Below, piece by piece: positions 7,798-16,045 of a DNA stretch of 64,000 nt. The notes under the pieces are model-generated. The model searched no databases. It saw only the letters and a list, made by a program, of their open reading frames with translations, and was not told where the DNA came from. Within the stretch, counting starts at the first letter, position 1. Each line of letters begins with the position of its first letter. The stretch is from Caballeronia insecticola (GTDB lineage: Bacteria > Pseudomonadota > Gammaproteobacteria > Burkholderiales > Burkholderiaceae): contig NC_021287.1 of NCBI RefSeq assembly GCF_000402035.1, positions 1,488,001 through 1,552,000 on the forward strand, given 5' to 3'. Position numbers and translations under genes: made by a program.

Positions 7798-8751
7798 ATG
7801 GACCTGTTGCGAAGCATGAGGATCTTTGCGCGTGTGGCGGAAGCGGCCAGCTTCACGATCGCGGCGCAGCACATGGACATCACGACGGCGCAGGCCTCGC
7901 GCGCGGTGACCGAACTCGAGACGCATCTGCGCACGCGTCTTCTGAACCGCACGACACGCCGCGTCGCGCTGACCGACGCGGGAAACCGCTATCTCGCGCG
8001 CTGCAAGGAAGTGCTCGAACTCGTCGATCTGTCGGAAGCCGAGGCCGGCGACGCGCAGACTTCGCCGAGCGGCGTGCTGCGCATGCATGCGCCCATCACG
8101 TTCGGACATCACTATGTGGTGCCTGCGCTGACGCGCTATCTGGAGCAGCATCCGCAAGTGCGCGTCGAGCTGACGCTGTCGCAACATGTGCCCGACATGC
8201 TCGACGAAGGCTTCGACGTTTTCCTGCAAGTCACCACATCCGCCCTTCCCGATTCCGCGCTCGTCTCCACGAAGATTTGCTCGATGCCGAGCGTGCTGTG
8301 CGCGTCGCCCGCGTATCTGGAAAAAGCGGGCGCGCCGCACAATCTCGAAGACTTGCCGAGACACGCGTGCCTGCAAATGGTCACGACGTTTTTCCCGATC
8401 GACCGATGGATTTTCGAAGGTCCGGGCGGCCCCGTCGCGGTGGATCTGGAACCGGGCCGTCTGCGCGTGAATTCGGCCGATGCGGTCGCCGTCGCGCTGG
8501 CGGACGGCCTCGGCATCGCCCCGCTGCCGATGCTCGCCGCGCTGCCGTGGCTGCAAAGCGGCGCGCTCGTGCGCGTGCTGCCCGAGTGGGAACTCCAGAC
8601 CATGACCATCTATGCGATGTATGCGTCGCGCCAATATCTCGACGCGAAAATCCGCACCTGGGTCGCGTTTTTGCGCGAATACGTCGAAGAGACGCTGGCG
8701 AACGAACCCGCCTGCGCCGCCGGCAAAACTTCACATCGTAAGACCAATTAA
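7798..8751 (+). CDS. LysR-family transcriptional regulator
   Basis: A 317-residue regulator. Residues 1-60 form the winged helix-turn-helix (MRIFARVAEAASFTIAA, then ASRAVTELETHLRTRLLNRT), and residues 90-300 the periplasmic-binding-protein-like effector domain. It belongs to the CrgA/AaeR-like group that starts MDLLRSMRIF. The start at 7798 is fixed by this family opening. It is transcribed away from the PXPV gene, so the 260-base gap between them (7537-7797) is a divergent control region. The target is not evident; the next gene downstream is the TpsA-like gene, 152 bases away on the same strand. Confidence 0.9.
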   Translation: MDLLRSMRIFARVAEAASFTIAAQHMDITTAQASRAVTELETHLRTRLLNRTTRRVALTDAGNRYLARCKEVLELVDLSEAEAGDAQTSPSGVLRMHAPITFGHHYVVPALTRYLEQHPQVRVELTLSQHVPDMLDEGFDVFLQVTTSALPDSALVSTKICSMPSVLCASPAYLEKAGAPHNLEDLPRHACLQMVTTFFPIDRWIFEGPGGPVAVDLEPGRLRVNSADAVAVALADGLGIAPLPMLAALPWLQSGALVRVLPEWELQTMTIYAMYASRQYLDAKIRTWVAFLREYVEETLANEPACAAGKTSHRKTN

Positions 8752-8903
8752 GTAGTCAGGTGCGTGGCCGAACGCACACAGCCCGCACGCGCGCGCATTC
8801 TCTAAACGCGTAGTTGCAAGCATGATTCGGAACACTAAACTGCTTGATGGTGCGCCCGCATTCGTTCCCCACGGTGCAGCGCAACAGAAAGGGGTCGGCC
8901 GAC

Positions 8904-11303
8904 ATGATCAAGACTCTGCGCGCGGGCGCCGCGTCCCCCGCGCTGCGGCTGTGCGTCGCCACGCTTTTAAGCGCGACGTGCGCGCACGCGCATGCGGGGC
9001 CGGGCGGCGCGCACGTCGTCGCGGGGTCCGGATCGGTCACGACGAGCGGCGCCAGCACCACCATCCAGCAGAACAGCAACCGGCTCGCCATCGACTGGAA
9101 TTCGTTCAGCACGCGGCCCGGCGAGTCCGTCACGTTCAATCAGCCGGGCGCGAACGCGATCGCGCTCAACCGCGTCGTCGGGCCGAGACCGTCGGCGCTG
9201 TTCGGCAAGCTGAATGCGAACGGCCAGGTTTTCATCGTCAATCCGAACGGCGTGATTTTCGGGCCGGGCGCGCAGGTCAATGTCGGCGGATTGCTGGCAT
9301 CGACGCTCAATCTCTCCACCAGCGATTTCATGAGCGGCCATTACGCATTCGCCGACGATGGCCGCCGCGGCTGGCGCGAGCGTCACTGGCATCGCGGTCA
9401 TGATCGCGACGATGGCGCGGCCGTCGTCAATCTCGGCTCGATCACGAGCGCGCCGGGCGGCTACGTCGCGCTGATCGGGGCGCGCGCGATCAACGCCGGC
9501 ACGATCAACACGCCCGATGGCGTCGCCGCGCTCGCCGCCGGTGAACGGATCGCGGTCACTTTGGGCGACCACAGCATGATTGGCCTCTCGGTCGAGCGCG
9601 GCACGCTCCACGCGCTCGCCGCGAATCACGGACTCATTCAGGCCGATGGCGGCCAGGCGTGGCTCAGCGCGAACGCCGAAGACGCGCTGTTCGCGAGCGT
9701 CGTCAACAACACCGGCATCATCCGCGCGCACAGTGCCGTCAGCGAGAACGGCGTGATCCGGCTCGTGGCCGATGGCGGCATCGTGCGCGTCGGCGGCACG
9801 CTCGATGCGTCCGCGCCGAACAACGGGAATGGCGGCGTCATCGAGACGTCGGGAACGCAGGTGCGCGTCGCGCAAAACGCGACGATCACCACGGCGGCCG
9901 CAGCGGGACACACCGGGACGTGGCGCATTGCGAGCGACTTCGCCGCGCTCGTCGGCTCGGGCAACCGCTTCGACCAGCGCTTCGGCACGATTCAAGGCAC
10001 GACGCTCTCGCGCGTGCTCGACTCGACCAACGTCAGCATCAGCGCGTCCGCGCCCGCCGGTTTCCAGCCGTTCGGCTTCGTATTGATCGACGGGCCGCTC
10101 GCGTGGCGCAGCGCGAACACGCTGTCGCTCGCCGCGCAAAACGGCATCGTGCTCGCGGCGCCGGTCAGCGCGCCGAACGGCACGCTCGCTTTGTCCGCCG
10201 GGAGCAGCGCAATCCAGCGCGCGCCGATCGACGCAGCCCGTCTCGCGCTGCAAGGCGGCACGGGGAACTACACGCTGTCGAACGCGGGGAACCGCATCGG
10301 CACGCTTGCCGCGAATGCCGCGTCGGTCGTCGTCAACAGCGCCGCGCCGATGACGATCGGCAACGTCGCCGGACTCGCGGGCGTCGCGGCGAGCGGCGCA
10401 GTGACGCTCGCGGCGCCGTTGCTTACGCTTGTCGCGCCGGTGTCGAGCCGGGCGAGCGGCACGGCCATCACGCTCGCGTCCGCTTCGCTCGACAATCGCG
10501 CGGGCGCGCAGGCACTCGTTACGCCCAACGGCCGCTGGCTCGTCTACTCCGATTCGCCCGACACCGACAATTTCGGCGGCCTGCAAAGCGGCAATCTCGC
10601 GCTCTGGGGCGATACATACAACGGCGCCGCCGATGCACGCGCCGCATCGTCCGGCGGCAACCGCTTCGCGTTCACCGCGTTGCAGCAGGTCACGCTCGCG
10701 GCGGTGAACCTCGACGTGCCGTTCGACACGCCGCGCACGCTCGGTCCCGACGACGTGACCGTCGCGATGCGCTACGACGGCTCGAACTACGGCCACGCCT
10801 TCGCCGACAGCGCGACGGTCCACGAACCGTTCATCTTCACCGTGACGAGCACGGGCGCGGCACCGGGCGCAGCGAGCGGCGAGTACACGATCACGATCAC
10901 GGCGACGGGCGGCCCGACCGGCTACCGGATCACGACGCAAAGCGGCACGCTGCGCATCGCCGCCGCGCCTCCGCCGCCGTCGCTGCCTCCACCGCCAACG
11001 CAGCCGAGCCAGCCGACGCAAGTCACCGGCCCCATCACGCCGCCGCCGCCGCCGCCGCCGCCGACACCGATTCAGCCGGTTCAGCCAAGCGCGCCAGATT
11101 CAATCGTGACGACGACGGCGGCGACGCTGCCCGGCATCCTCGATTCGGTGCGCACGGACGCGTCGAATCCCGCGAATCTGAGCGACGCCGCGCCGGGGCT
11201 CGAGCCGCAGTCGGCGCCGCTCGTGCAGCAGCGCACCGATTCGTCGAGCGACGGCAGCCGCCTGCCGGACGACGCATGGCCCGGCCACGTATGCCGCATG
11301 TGA
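8904..11303 (+). CDS. TpsA-like secreted protein with filamentous-haemagglutinin N-terminal domain
   Basis: A 799-residue protein with a signal peptide (to about Ala30) and a two-partner-secretion domain at about residues 35-165. The TPS signature NPNGVIFG lies at residues 113-120, preceded by NQPGANAIALNRV. The middle part continues as beta-helix-like repeats, with a YDG/MBG-like segment near residues 615-695. A proline-rich linker containing a run of eight or nine prolines follows, then a polar tail. At 799 residues it is short for a TpsA adhesin. The start was placed at the ATG preceding IKTLRAG, with a GAAAGGGG site upstream. The gene overlaps the TpsB gene by 13 bases and heads a six-gene run. 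Role as adhesin, toxin or other exoprotein is unknown; no toxin domain is visible. Confidence 0.88.
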   Translation: MIKTLRAGAASPALRLCVATLLSATCAHAHAGPGGAHVVAGSGSVTTSGASTTIQQNSNRLAIDWNSFSTRPGESVTFNQPGANAIALNRVVGPRPSALFGKLNANGQVFIVNPNGVIFGPGAQVNVGGLLASTLNLSTSDFMSGHYAFADDGRRGWRERHWHRGHDRDDGAAVVNLGSITSAPGGYVALIGARAINAGTINTPDGVAALAAGERIAVTLGDHSMIGLSVERGTLHALAANHGLIQADGGQAWLSANAEDALFASVVNNTGIIRAHSAVSENGVIRLVADGGIVRVGGTLDASAPNNGNGGVIETSGTQVRVAQNATITTAAAAGHTGTWRIASDFAALVGSGNRFDQRFGTIQGTTLSRVLDSTNVSISASAPAGFQPFGFVLIDGPLAWRSANTLSLAAQNGIVLAAPVSAPNGTLALSAGSSAIQRAPIDAARLALQGGTGNYTLSNAGNRIGTLAANAASVVVNSAAPMTIGNVAGLAGVAASGAVTLAAPLLTLVAPVSSRASGTAITLASASLDNRAGAQALVTPNGRWLVYSDSPDTDNFGGLQSGNLALWGDTYNGAADARAASSGGNRFAFTALQQVTLAAVNLDVPFDTPRTLGPDDVTVAMRYDGSNYGHAFADSATVHEPFIFTVTSTGAAPGAASGEYTITITATGGPTGYRITTQSGTLRIAAAPPPPSLPPPPTQPSQPTQVTGPITPPPPPPPPTPIQPVQPSAPDSIVTTTAATLPGILDSVRTDASNPANLSDAAPGLEPQSAPLVQQRTDSSSDGSRLPDDAWPGHVCRM

Positions 11304-13078
11304 CGCCCAGGCGTGTGCGACGCTTGCGGCCTTCCGCGCGACCGAACCGGCCGGGTCGGGGCACGTCGCGCCGCTTCGCCGCTTTGTTCGCCGCACTGGC
11401 CGCGGCCTCCGCCCGCGACATGCACGACGCCCGCGCGCAAGCAATCGCTCAGGTCGCGCAAGTGGCTCCGGCGCTGCCGAACGCGGGCAGCATCCTGCGC
11501 GAGCAGCAACAGCAGACGCCCGTCCCGCCGCCGCCATCCGACCTGCGCCTGAACGTGACGCCCGCGCCCCAACCGCCGTCCGCCGCCGCGCCGGGCGGCA
11601 TCCGCTTCGAGGTGAAAGGCTTCGAATTCACCGGCAACACGATCTTCCCGGCGGCCGAACTGCTCGACGCCGCGCGCACGCTGATCGGCCCGGATCGCTC
11701 GCTCGACGATCTCGAAAGCGCCGCGGACCGCGTGAGCGCCTATTACCGCCGGCATGGCTATCTGGTCGCGCGCGCGTATGTGCCGCCGCAGCAGATCGAC
11801 GGCGGCATCGTGCGGATCGCGGTGAGCGAGGGGCGCTACGGGCGCATCGGGATCGACAACCGGTCGCGCACGCGCGATTCCGTCGTCACGCGCTTTCTCG
11901 GCGCGCTGCATCCGGGCGATGTCATCGACGAAAGCGCCCTCACCCGCGCGACGCTGCTCGCGCAGGACGCCGCCGGCACGACGGGCGCGAACGCGACCAT
12001 CTCGCCGGGCCTGCTGCCGGGCACATCCGACATGACGCTGCAAGTGCCCGCCGCGCGGGCGCTGTCCGGCAGCGTGCAGGCCGACAACTACGGTCAGGCG
12101 ACGACCGGCACCGCGCGGCTGATCGGCGCGCTGCAATGGAACAATCCGCTCGGCATCGGCGACCAGTTGGGCGCACGGCTGCTCGGCTCGATCACCGGGC
12201 AGTTCTACGGCAACATCGGCTATACGGTGCCGGTTGGCGGCAGCGGGCTCGCGTGGGGCGTCGGCTATACGCGCTCGACGTACTCCGTCGGCGGCCAGTT
12301 CGACGAACTCGATGCCTACGGCAGCGCCAACGTCTGGTCGACGTTCGTGAGCTATCCGCTGCTGCGCTCGCCTGCGGCGAACCTGTACGCGACGGCGGGC
12401 TTCGACCACAAGCTGCTGTCCGATCATCTCGGCGCGTTCGATTCCGTCAGCGACAAGAACAGCGACGTCGGGCGCCTCGCGCTGTCGGGCAATCTCACGC
12501 TGGAAAAAAGCATCACGACGTTCGAGACGAGCATTCAGCAAGGCAACTTGCGCTTCAAGTCGCCGCAGGCGGAACAGATCGCCGCGCAGATCGCGGGCTC
12601 GTTCACGAAGTTCGTGTTCGCCATGACGCACACGCAGGTGATCGGCGCTCAGTCCAACGGCACGCAGCTGTACTTTTCGCTGACGGGACAGGCGAGCTCG
12701 CGCAATCTGGATTCGTCCGAGCAGATTTCCCTCGGCGGTCCGTATGCGGTGCGCGCCTATGCGACCGGCGATGCGCCCGTCGACGAAGCGTATATCGCCA
12801 CTTTCGAAGTGCGGCAGACGCTCAGGCAGTCGCTCGTGCCGGTGCTGATCACGCTGACGGGCTTCATCGATACCGCCGACGGCAAGGTTGTCGCGCATCC
12901 GGTCGCGCCGGGCAGCAATCACGTGCGGCTGTCGGGGCTGGGCGTCGGCGCGACCTTCGCCGCGCCGCACGACGTCCTGCTCTCGATGTCGTATGCGCAC
13001 ACGCTCGGCTATGTCCCGGCGACGCTCGGCACCGGCCACGCGAACCGCTTCTGGGTCGCACTCACGAAGTCCTTTTGA
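11291..13078 (+). CDS. TpsB-family outer-membrane transporter (ShlB/FhaC type)
   Basis: A 595-residue outer-membrane protein that should export the upstream TpsA protein. After a long basic N-terminal region and hydrophobic stretch (FAALFAALAAASA) comes a Pro/Gln-rich linker. A POTRA domain follows at about residues 98-175 (IRFEVKGFEFTGNTIFPA onward), then a 16-strand barrel domain to the C-terminus. The final residue is Phe (FWVALTKSF), the usual beta-signal for BAM insertion. The start is uncertain: 11276 or 11291 are possible; both overlap the end of the TpsA gene, consistent with translational coupling. The next gene, FecR-like, begins 18 bases downstream. Confidence 0.9.
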   Translation: MPHVTPRRVRRLRPSARPNRPGRGTSRRFAALFAALAAASARDMHDARAQAIAQVAQVAPALPNAGSILREQQQQTPVPPPPSDLRLNVTPAPQPPSAAAPGGIRFEVKGFEFTGNTIFPAAELLDAARTLIGPDRSLDDLESAADRVSAYYRRHGYLVARAYVPPQQIDGGIVRIAVSEGRYGRIGIDNRSRTRDSVVTRFLGALHPGDVIDESALTRATLLAQDAAGTTGANATISPGLLPGTSDMTLQVPAARALSGSVQADNYGQATTGTARLIGALQWNNPLGIGDQLGARLLGSITGQFYGNIGYTVPVGGSGLAWGVGYTRSTYSVGGQFDELDAYGSANVWSTFVSYPLLRSPAANLYATAGFDHKLLSDHLGAFDSVSDKNSDVGRLALSGNLTLEKSITTFETSIQQGNLRFKSPQAEQIAAQIAGSFTKFVFAMTHTQVIGAQSNGTQLYFSLTGQASSRNLDSSEQISLGGPYAVRAYATGDAPVDEAYIATFEVRQTLRQSLVPVLITLTGFIDTADGKVVAHPVAPGSNHVRLSGLGVGATFAAPHDVLLSMSYAHTLGYVPATLGTGHANRFWVALTKSF

Positions 13079-13096
13079 AGTCCTCTTGAGACCGCC

Positions 13097-13744
13097 ATGA
13101 CGCGCGCCCGACATGTCCTGCTGCTTGTCCTTCTCGCCTTCGCCGCGCGCGGCGTGTGCGCGGCGCCGGTCGCGACGATCACCGCGCTCGTCGGCAACGT
13201 CGCGATTCAGGCGGCGGGCGGCGCGCAGCGCGTGGCGACGGTCGGCGGCAACATCGACAACGGCGACACCGTGCAGACCGGCATCGCTTCCGAAATCGTG
13301 ATGATCTTCACCGACAAACAGCGCGTGTATCTGAAGCCGGGCTCGGTGTTTCGTGTCGACGATTTTCATTACGCCGCGAACGCGCCGCAGGAAGACCGCA
13401 GCTTTCTGTCGCTCGTGAAGGGCGGGCTGCGCGCGGTGGACGGGCTCGTGGCGAAGGAAGGCAAGCCCGAGAACTATCGCGTGAAGACGCCGACCTCGAC
13501 CATCGGCATACGCGGCACCGAATATTCCGTCACCGATTGCGCGAATCTCGATCCCGGCGGCAACGCGGATTGCAAGGGCGATCAGATCGTCGTCTACGAC
13601 GGGCAGATCGTCATCGTCAATCAGGTGGACCGGCGCATCGTGCGGGCGGGCGAAGGCGCGATCGTCGTGAGTCCGCTGCTGCCCTTTCGCGTGCTGCCGG
13701 CGACGCGGGTCACGCCGGTGATTCCGTCGGCGGCGTGCCGCTAG
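13097..13744 (+). CDS. periplasmic FecR-domain protein
   Basis: A 215-residue protein with a signal peptide (cleavage after about GVCA, residue 22) and a FecR domain covering about residues 30-135: NGDTVQTGIASEIVMIF, LKPGSVFRVDDF, then TPTSTIGIRGTEYSV. It lacks the cytoplasmic sigma-regulating segment and transmembrane helix of true FecR, so it is the free periplasmic type. In many beta- and gamma-proteobacteria this type sits beside CHASE2 adenylate cyclases, as it does here two genes downstream. Cys residues at about 150 and 160 could form a disulfide. Part of the tps-FecR-SulP-cyclase run; a 21-base gap leads to the SulP gene. Confidence 0.87.
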   Translation: MTRARHVLLLVLLAFAARGVCAAPVATITALVGNVAIQAAGGAQRVATVGGNIDNGDTVQTGIASEIVMIFTDKQRVYLKPGSVFRVDDFHYAANAPQEDRSFLSLVKGGLRAVDGLVAKEGKPENYRVKTPTSTIGIRGTEYSVTDCANLDPGGNADCKGDQIVVYDGQIVIVNQVDRRIVRAGEGAIVVSPLLPFRVLPATRVTPVIPSAACR

Positions 13745-13765
13745 CCGGGACCAGCCGGGACCATC

Positions 13766-16045
13766 ATGAGCGAAAACACCAGCGACGATTCGAAATTCCA
13801 CCGCACGACGCCCGCGCGCGCGGCGGCGTCGTCGTCAGACCCGCCGCATGCGGCGTTCGCCTCGTTCGGCGTGGACGCGCTCGCGGGTCTGCTCACCACG
13901 CTCATCGCGCTGTCCTACGCTGCGGGCTACGGCGCGATGATCTTCTCGGCCGGGCTCTCGCCGTGGATCGCAGCCGGCATGCCGACGGCTCTGCTCAGTT
14001 GCGTGATCGTCGCGCTGGTGGTGTCGCTCACGAGTTCGCAGCCGTTCATGATCGCCGGCCCCGATTCGAACGGCACGGCGCTCCTCGCGGGACTCGCCTC
14101 GGCGCTCGCGCTCTCGGTGCACGCCGCGGGCGGCAGCGACGACGCCGTGCTCGCCACCGTGCTCGTGCTGATTGCGGTGACATCGCTCGTGACCGGCGCG
14201 CTGCTCTTCGCGCTCGCGTACTGGAAGCGCGGCAACGCGATCCAGTACATTCCGTTTCCCGTGATCGGCGGCTTTCTCGCGGGCACGGGACTGCTGCTTC
14301 TGGAAGGCGCGCTGCGCGTGCTCACCGACCTGCCCGTCGGCATCGCGACGCCGCGCATCGTCATGCAGTTGCCGTGGTTCGCGAGCGTGCCCGCGCTCGT
14401 CGTGGGCTTGGGGCTGCTCGTGATGACGCGCATCACGCCGCCCTCGCGCTACGTGATCGTCCTGCCGTCGATGATGACGCTCGGCATCGCCATCTTCTAT
14501 ATCGGACTGGCTTCGTCGGGAAAGAGTCTCGAAGACGCCCGCCACATGGGCCTCTTGTTCCACTACGAGCCGATAGGCGGTGCGCGTCTGCCGTTCGCGC
14601 TGCTGCACGACGCGTGGCTGCCCGCGCTGTTCTCGAACGCGCCCGAGATTCTGGCGATTGCCGCCGTATCGTCGATGACCGTGCTGCTCAACACGACGAG
14701 CATCGGCGTGACGACTTCGCGCGACATCGACTTCAACCGCGAAATGCGCGCGGCCGGACTCGCGAATCTCGTTACCGGACTGGCGGGCGGGCTGGTCGGC
14801 GCGCAATCGATGACGCGCACCATGACCAACTGGCGCCTGGGCGTGCGCGACCGGCGCGCGGGCGTGCTCGCGGCGTGTTTCTCGCTCGTCGTGATCGCGT
14901 TCTTTCCGAGCCTGATGGCGCTGCTGCCGAAGCCCGTGCTGGTCGGCCTGCAGATTTTCATCGGCGCGGCGATGCTGATCGAATGGCTCATCAACTCGTT
15001 CAGACGCCTGCCGTGGCACGACTATCTGCTGATTCCCGCGATCATGGTGTGCATCGCGGTGTATGGCATCGTCGCGGGCGTGCTGCTCGGCGTGGTCGCC
15101 GCGTGTCTGCTGTTCGTCGTGCGCTATGGATGCGTCAGTTGCTTTCGCCTCGAATTCGACGGACGCGGCCGGCGCTCGAACGTCGAGCGCACCGTCGACG
15201 AAAACCGCGTGCTCGATGCGCAAGCCCACGCGCTCTACGGCGTCGCGCTGCAAGGCTTTCTGTTCTTCGGCACGGCATATTCGATCCTCACGCACATGCG
15301 CGCGCGCATCGAGGCGGCGCCCGCTGCGAAGAACGGCAGCGCGAACGTGCGCTTCGTGCTCGTCGATTTCGCGCGCGTGCACGGCGTGGATGCGTCGAGC
15401 ACCGCGAGCTTCATGCGGCTGCGTCAGGCGTGCGCGCGCGCCAACACACAACTCGTGCTGACCGGCCTTTCGCCCGCGTTGAAGGCGTGGTTCGCCAAAG
15501 GCATCACGGACCTGAAAAGTCCGGTCGGCCCGCATGTTTTCGCCGATCTCGACAACGGGCTCGAATGGATCGAAACGCAAGTGCTGAACGCGGCGCGCGC
15601 CGCGAATCCGACGTTTGCTGCGCACACGGGCACGTTTGCATCGACATTGCCCGATACGCTCGACGCACTGCGTCCGCATCTGGAAACGCTCACGCTCGCA
15701 CCCGGCGCCTACGTGTTCCGGCAAGCCGATCCGGGCGATTCGATCTACTTCGTCGAAAGCGGACGCGTGACCGTGGCGCTGTCCGTCGGCGACGAGCGCA
15801 CGCTGCGGCTGCGCAGCTTCGGCGCGGGCACGATCGTCGGCGAGATGGCGGTTTATACGGGCGCGCGGCGCAGCGCGGATGTCGTCGCCGATGAGCCGAC
15901 TGTCGTGCTGCGCCTCGCACTTTCGACGCTGCAACGCCTCGAAACCGACGATCCCGCGCTCGCCGCGCGCATGCACAAGTTCGTCGCGCGCGTGCTGGCG
16001 GCGCGGCTCGTCGTCGCGAACGAGCAGATCCGGGCGGCGCAATGA
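13766..16045 (+). CDS. SulP-family anion transporter with STAS and cyclic-nucleotide-binding domains
   Basis: A 759-residue inner-membrane protein. Residues 30-470 hold the SulP (SLC26-like) core of about 12-14 helices, with QPFMIAGPDSNGTALLAGL where substrate-site helices lie. Residues 515-620 form a STAS domain (NVRFVLVDFARVHGVDASST). Residues 640-745 form a cyclic-nucleotide-binding domain; its phosphate-binding cassette is intact, with GEMA at 692-695 and RRSA at 701-704, the Glu and Arg that hold cAMP or cGMP. Transported anion unknown: sulfate, bicarbonate or a dicarboxylate are possible. The stop overlaps the start of the adenylate cyclase gene (ATGA), which argues that the domain reads cAMP made by that enzyme. 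Confidence 0.92.
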   Translation: MSENTSDDSKFHRTTPARAAASSSDPPHAAFASFGVDALAGLLTTLIALSYAAGYGAMIFSAGLSPWIAAGMPTALLSCVIVALVVSLTSSQPFMIAGPDSNGTALLAGLASALALSVHAAGGSDDAVLATVLVLIAVTSLVTGALLFALAYWKRGNAIQYIPFPVIGGFLAGTGLLLLEGALRVLTDLPVGIATPRIVMQLPWFASVPALVVGLGLLVMTRITPPSRYVIVLPSMMTLGIAIFYIGLASSGKSLEDARHMGLLFHYEPIGGARLPFALLHDAWLPALFSNAPEILAIAAVSSMTVLLNTTSIGVTTSRDIDFNREMRAAGLANLVTGLAGGLVGAQSMTRTMTNWRLGVRDRRAGVLAACFSLVVIAFFPSLMALLPKPVLVGLQIFIGAAMLIEWLINSFRRLPWHDYLLIPAIMVCIAVYGIVAGVLLGVVAACLLFVVRYGCVSCFRLEFDGRGRRSNVERTVDENRVLDAQAHALYGVALQGFLFFGTAYSILTHMRARIEAAPAAKNGSANVRFVLVDFARVHGVDASSTASFMRLRQACARANTQLVLTGLSPALKAWFAKGITDLKSPVGPHVFADLDNGLEWIETQVLNAARAANPTFAAHTGTFASTLPDTLDALRPHLETLTLAPGAYVFRQADPGDSIYFVESGRVTVALSVGDERTLRLRSFGAGTIVGEMAVYTGARRSADVVADEPTVVLRLALSTLQRLETDDPALAARMHKFVARVLAARLVVANEQIRAAQ

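Noticed and set aside
8967..11021. Minus-strand open frame of about 684 codons opposite the TpsA gene
   Set aside because: Arg/Asp-rich antisense artefact; the TPS motif and signal peptide lie on the other strand.
11041..11062. CCG trinucleotide run as a phase-variation switch in the TpsA gene
   Set aside because: Slippage by three bases only changes the number of prolines and cannot switch the frame.
11081..13801. Long minus-strand open frame of about 906 codons opposite the TpsB gene
   Set aside because: Arg/Ala/His-rich translation typical of antisense frames in GC-rich genes; the plus strand encodes TpsB and FecR-type proteins with clear domains.
13156..15894. Long plus-strand open frame in a second frame over the FecR and SulP genes
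   Set aside because: Arg-rich shadow frame without domains; the SulP/STAS/cyclic-nucleotide-binding reading is unambiguous.
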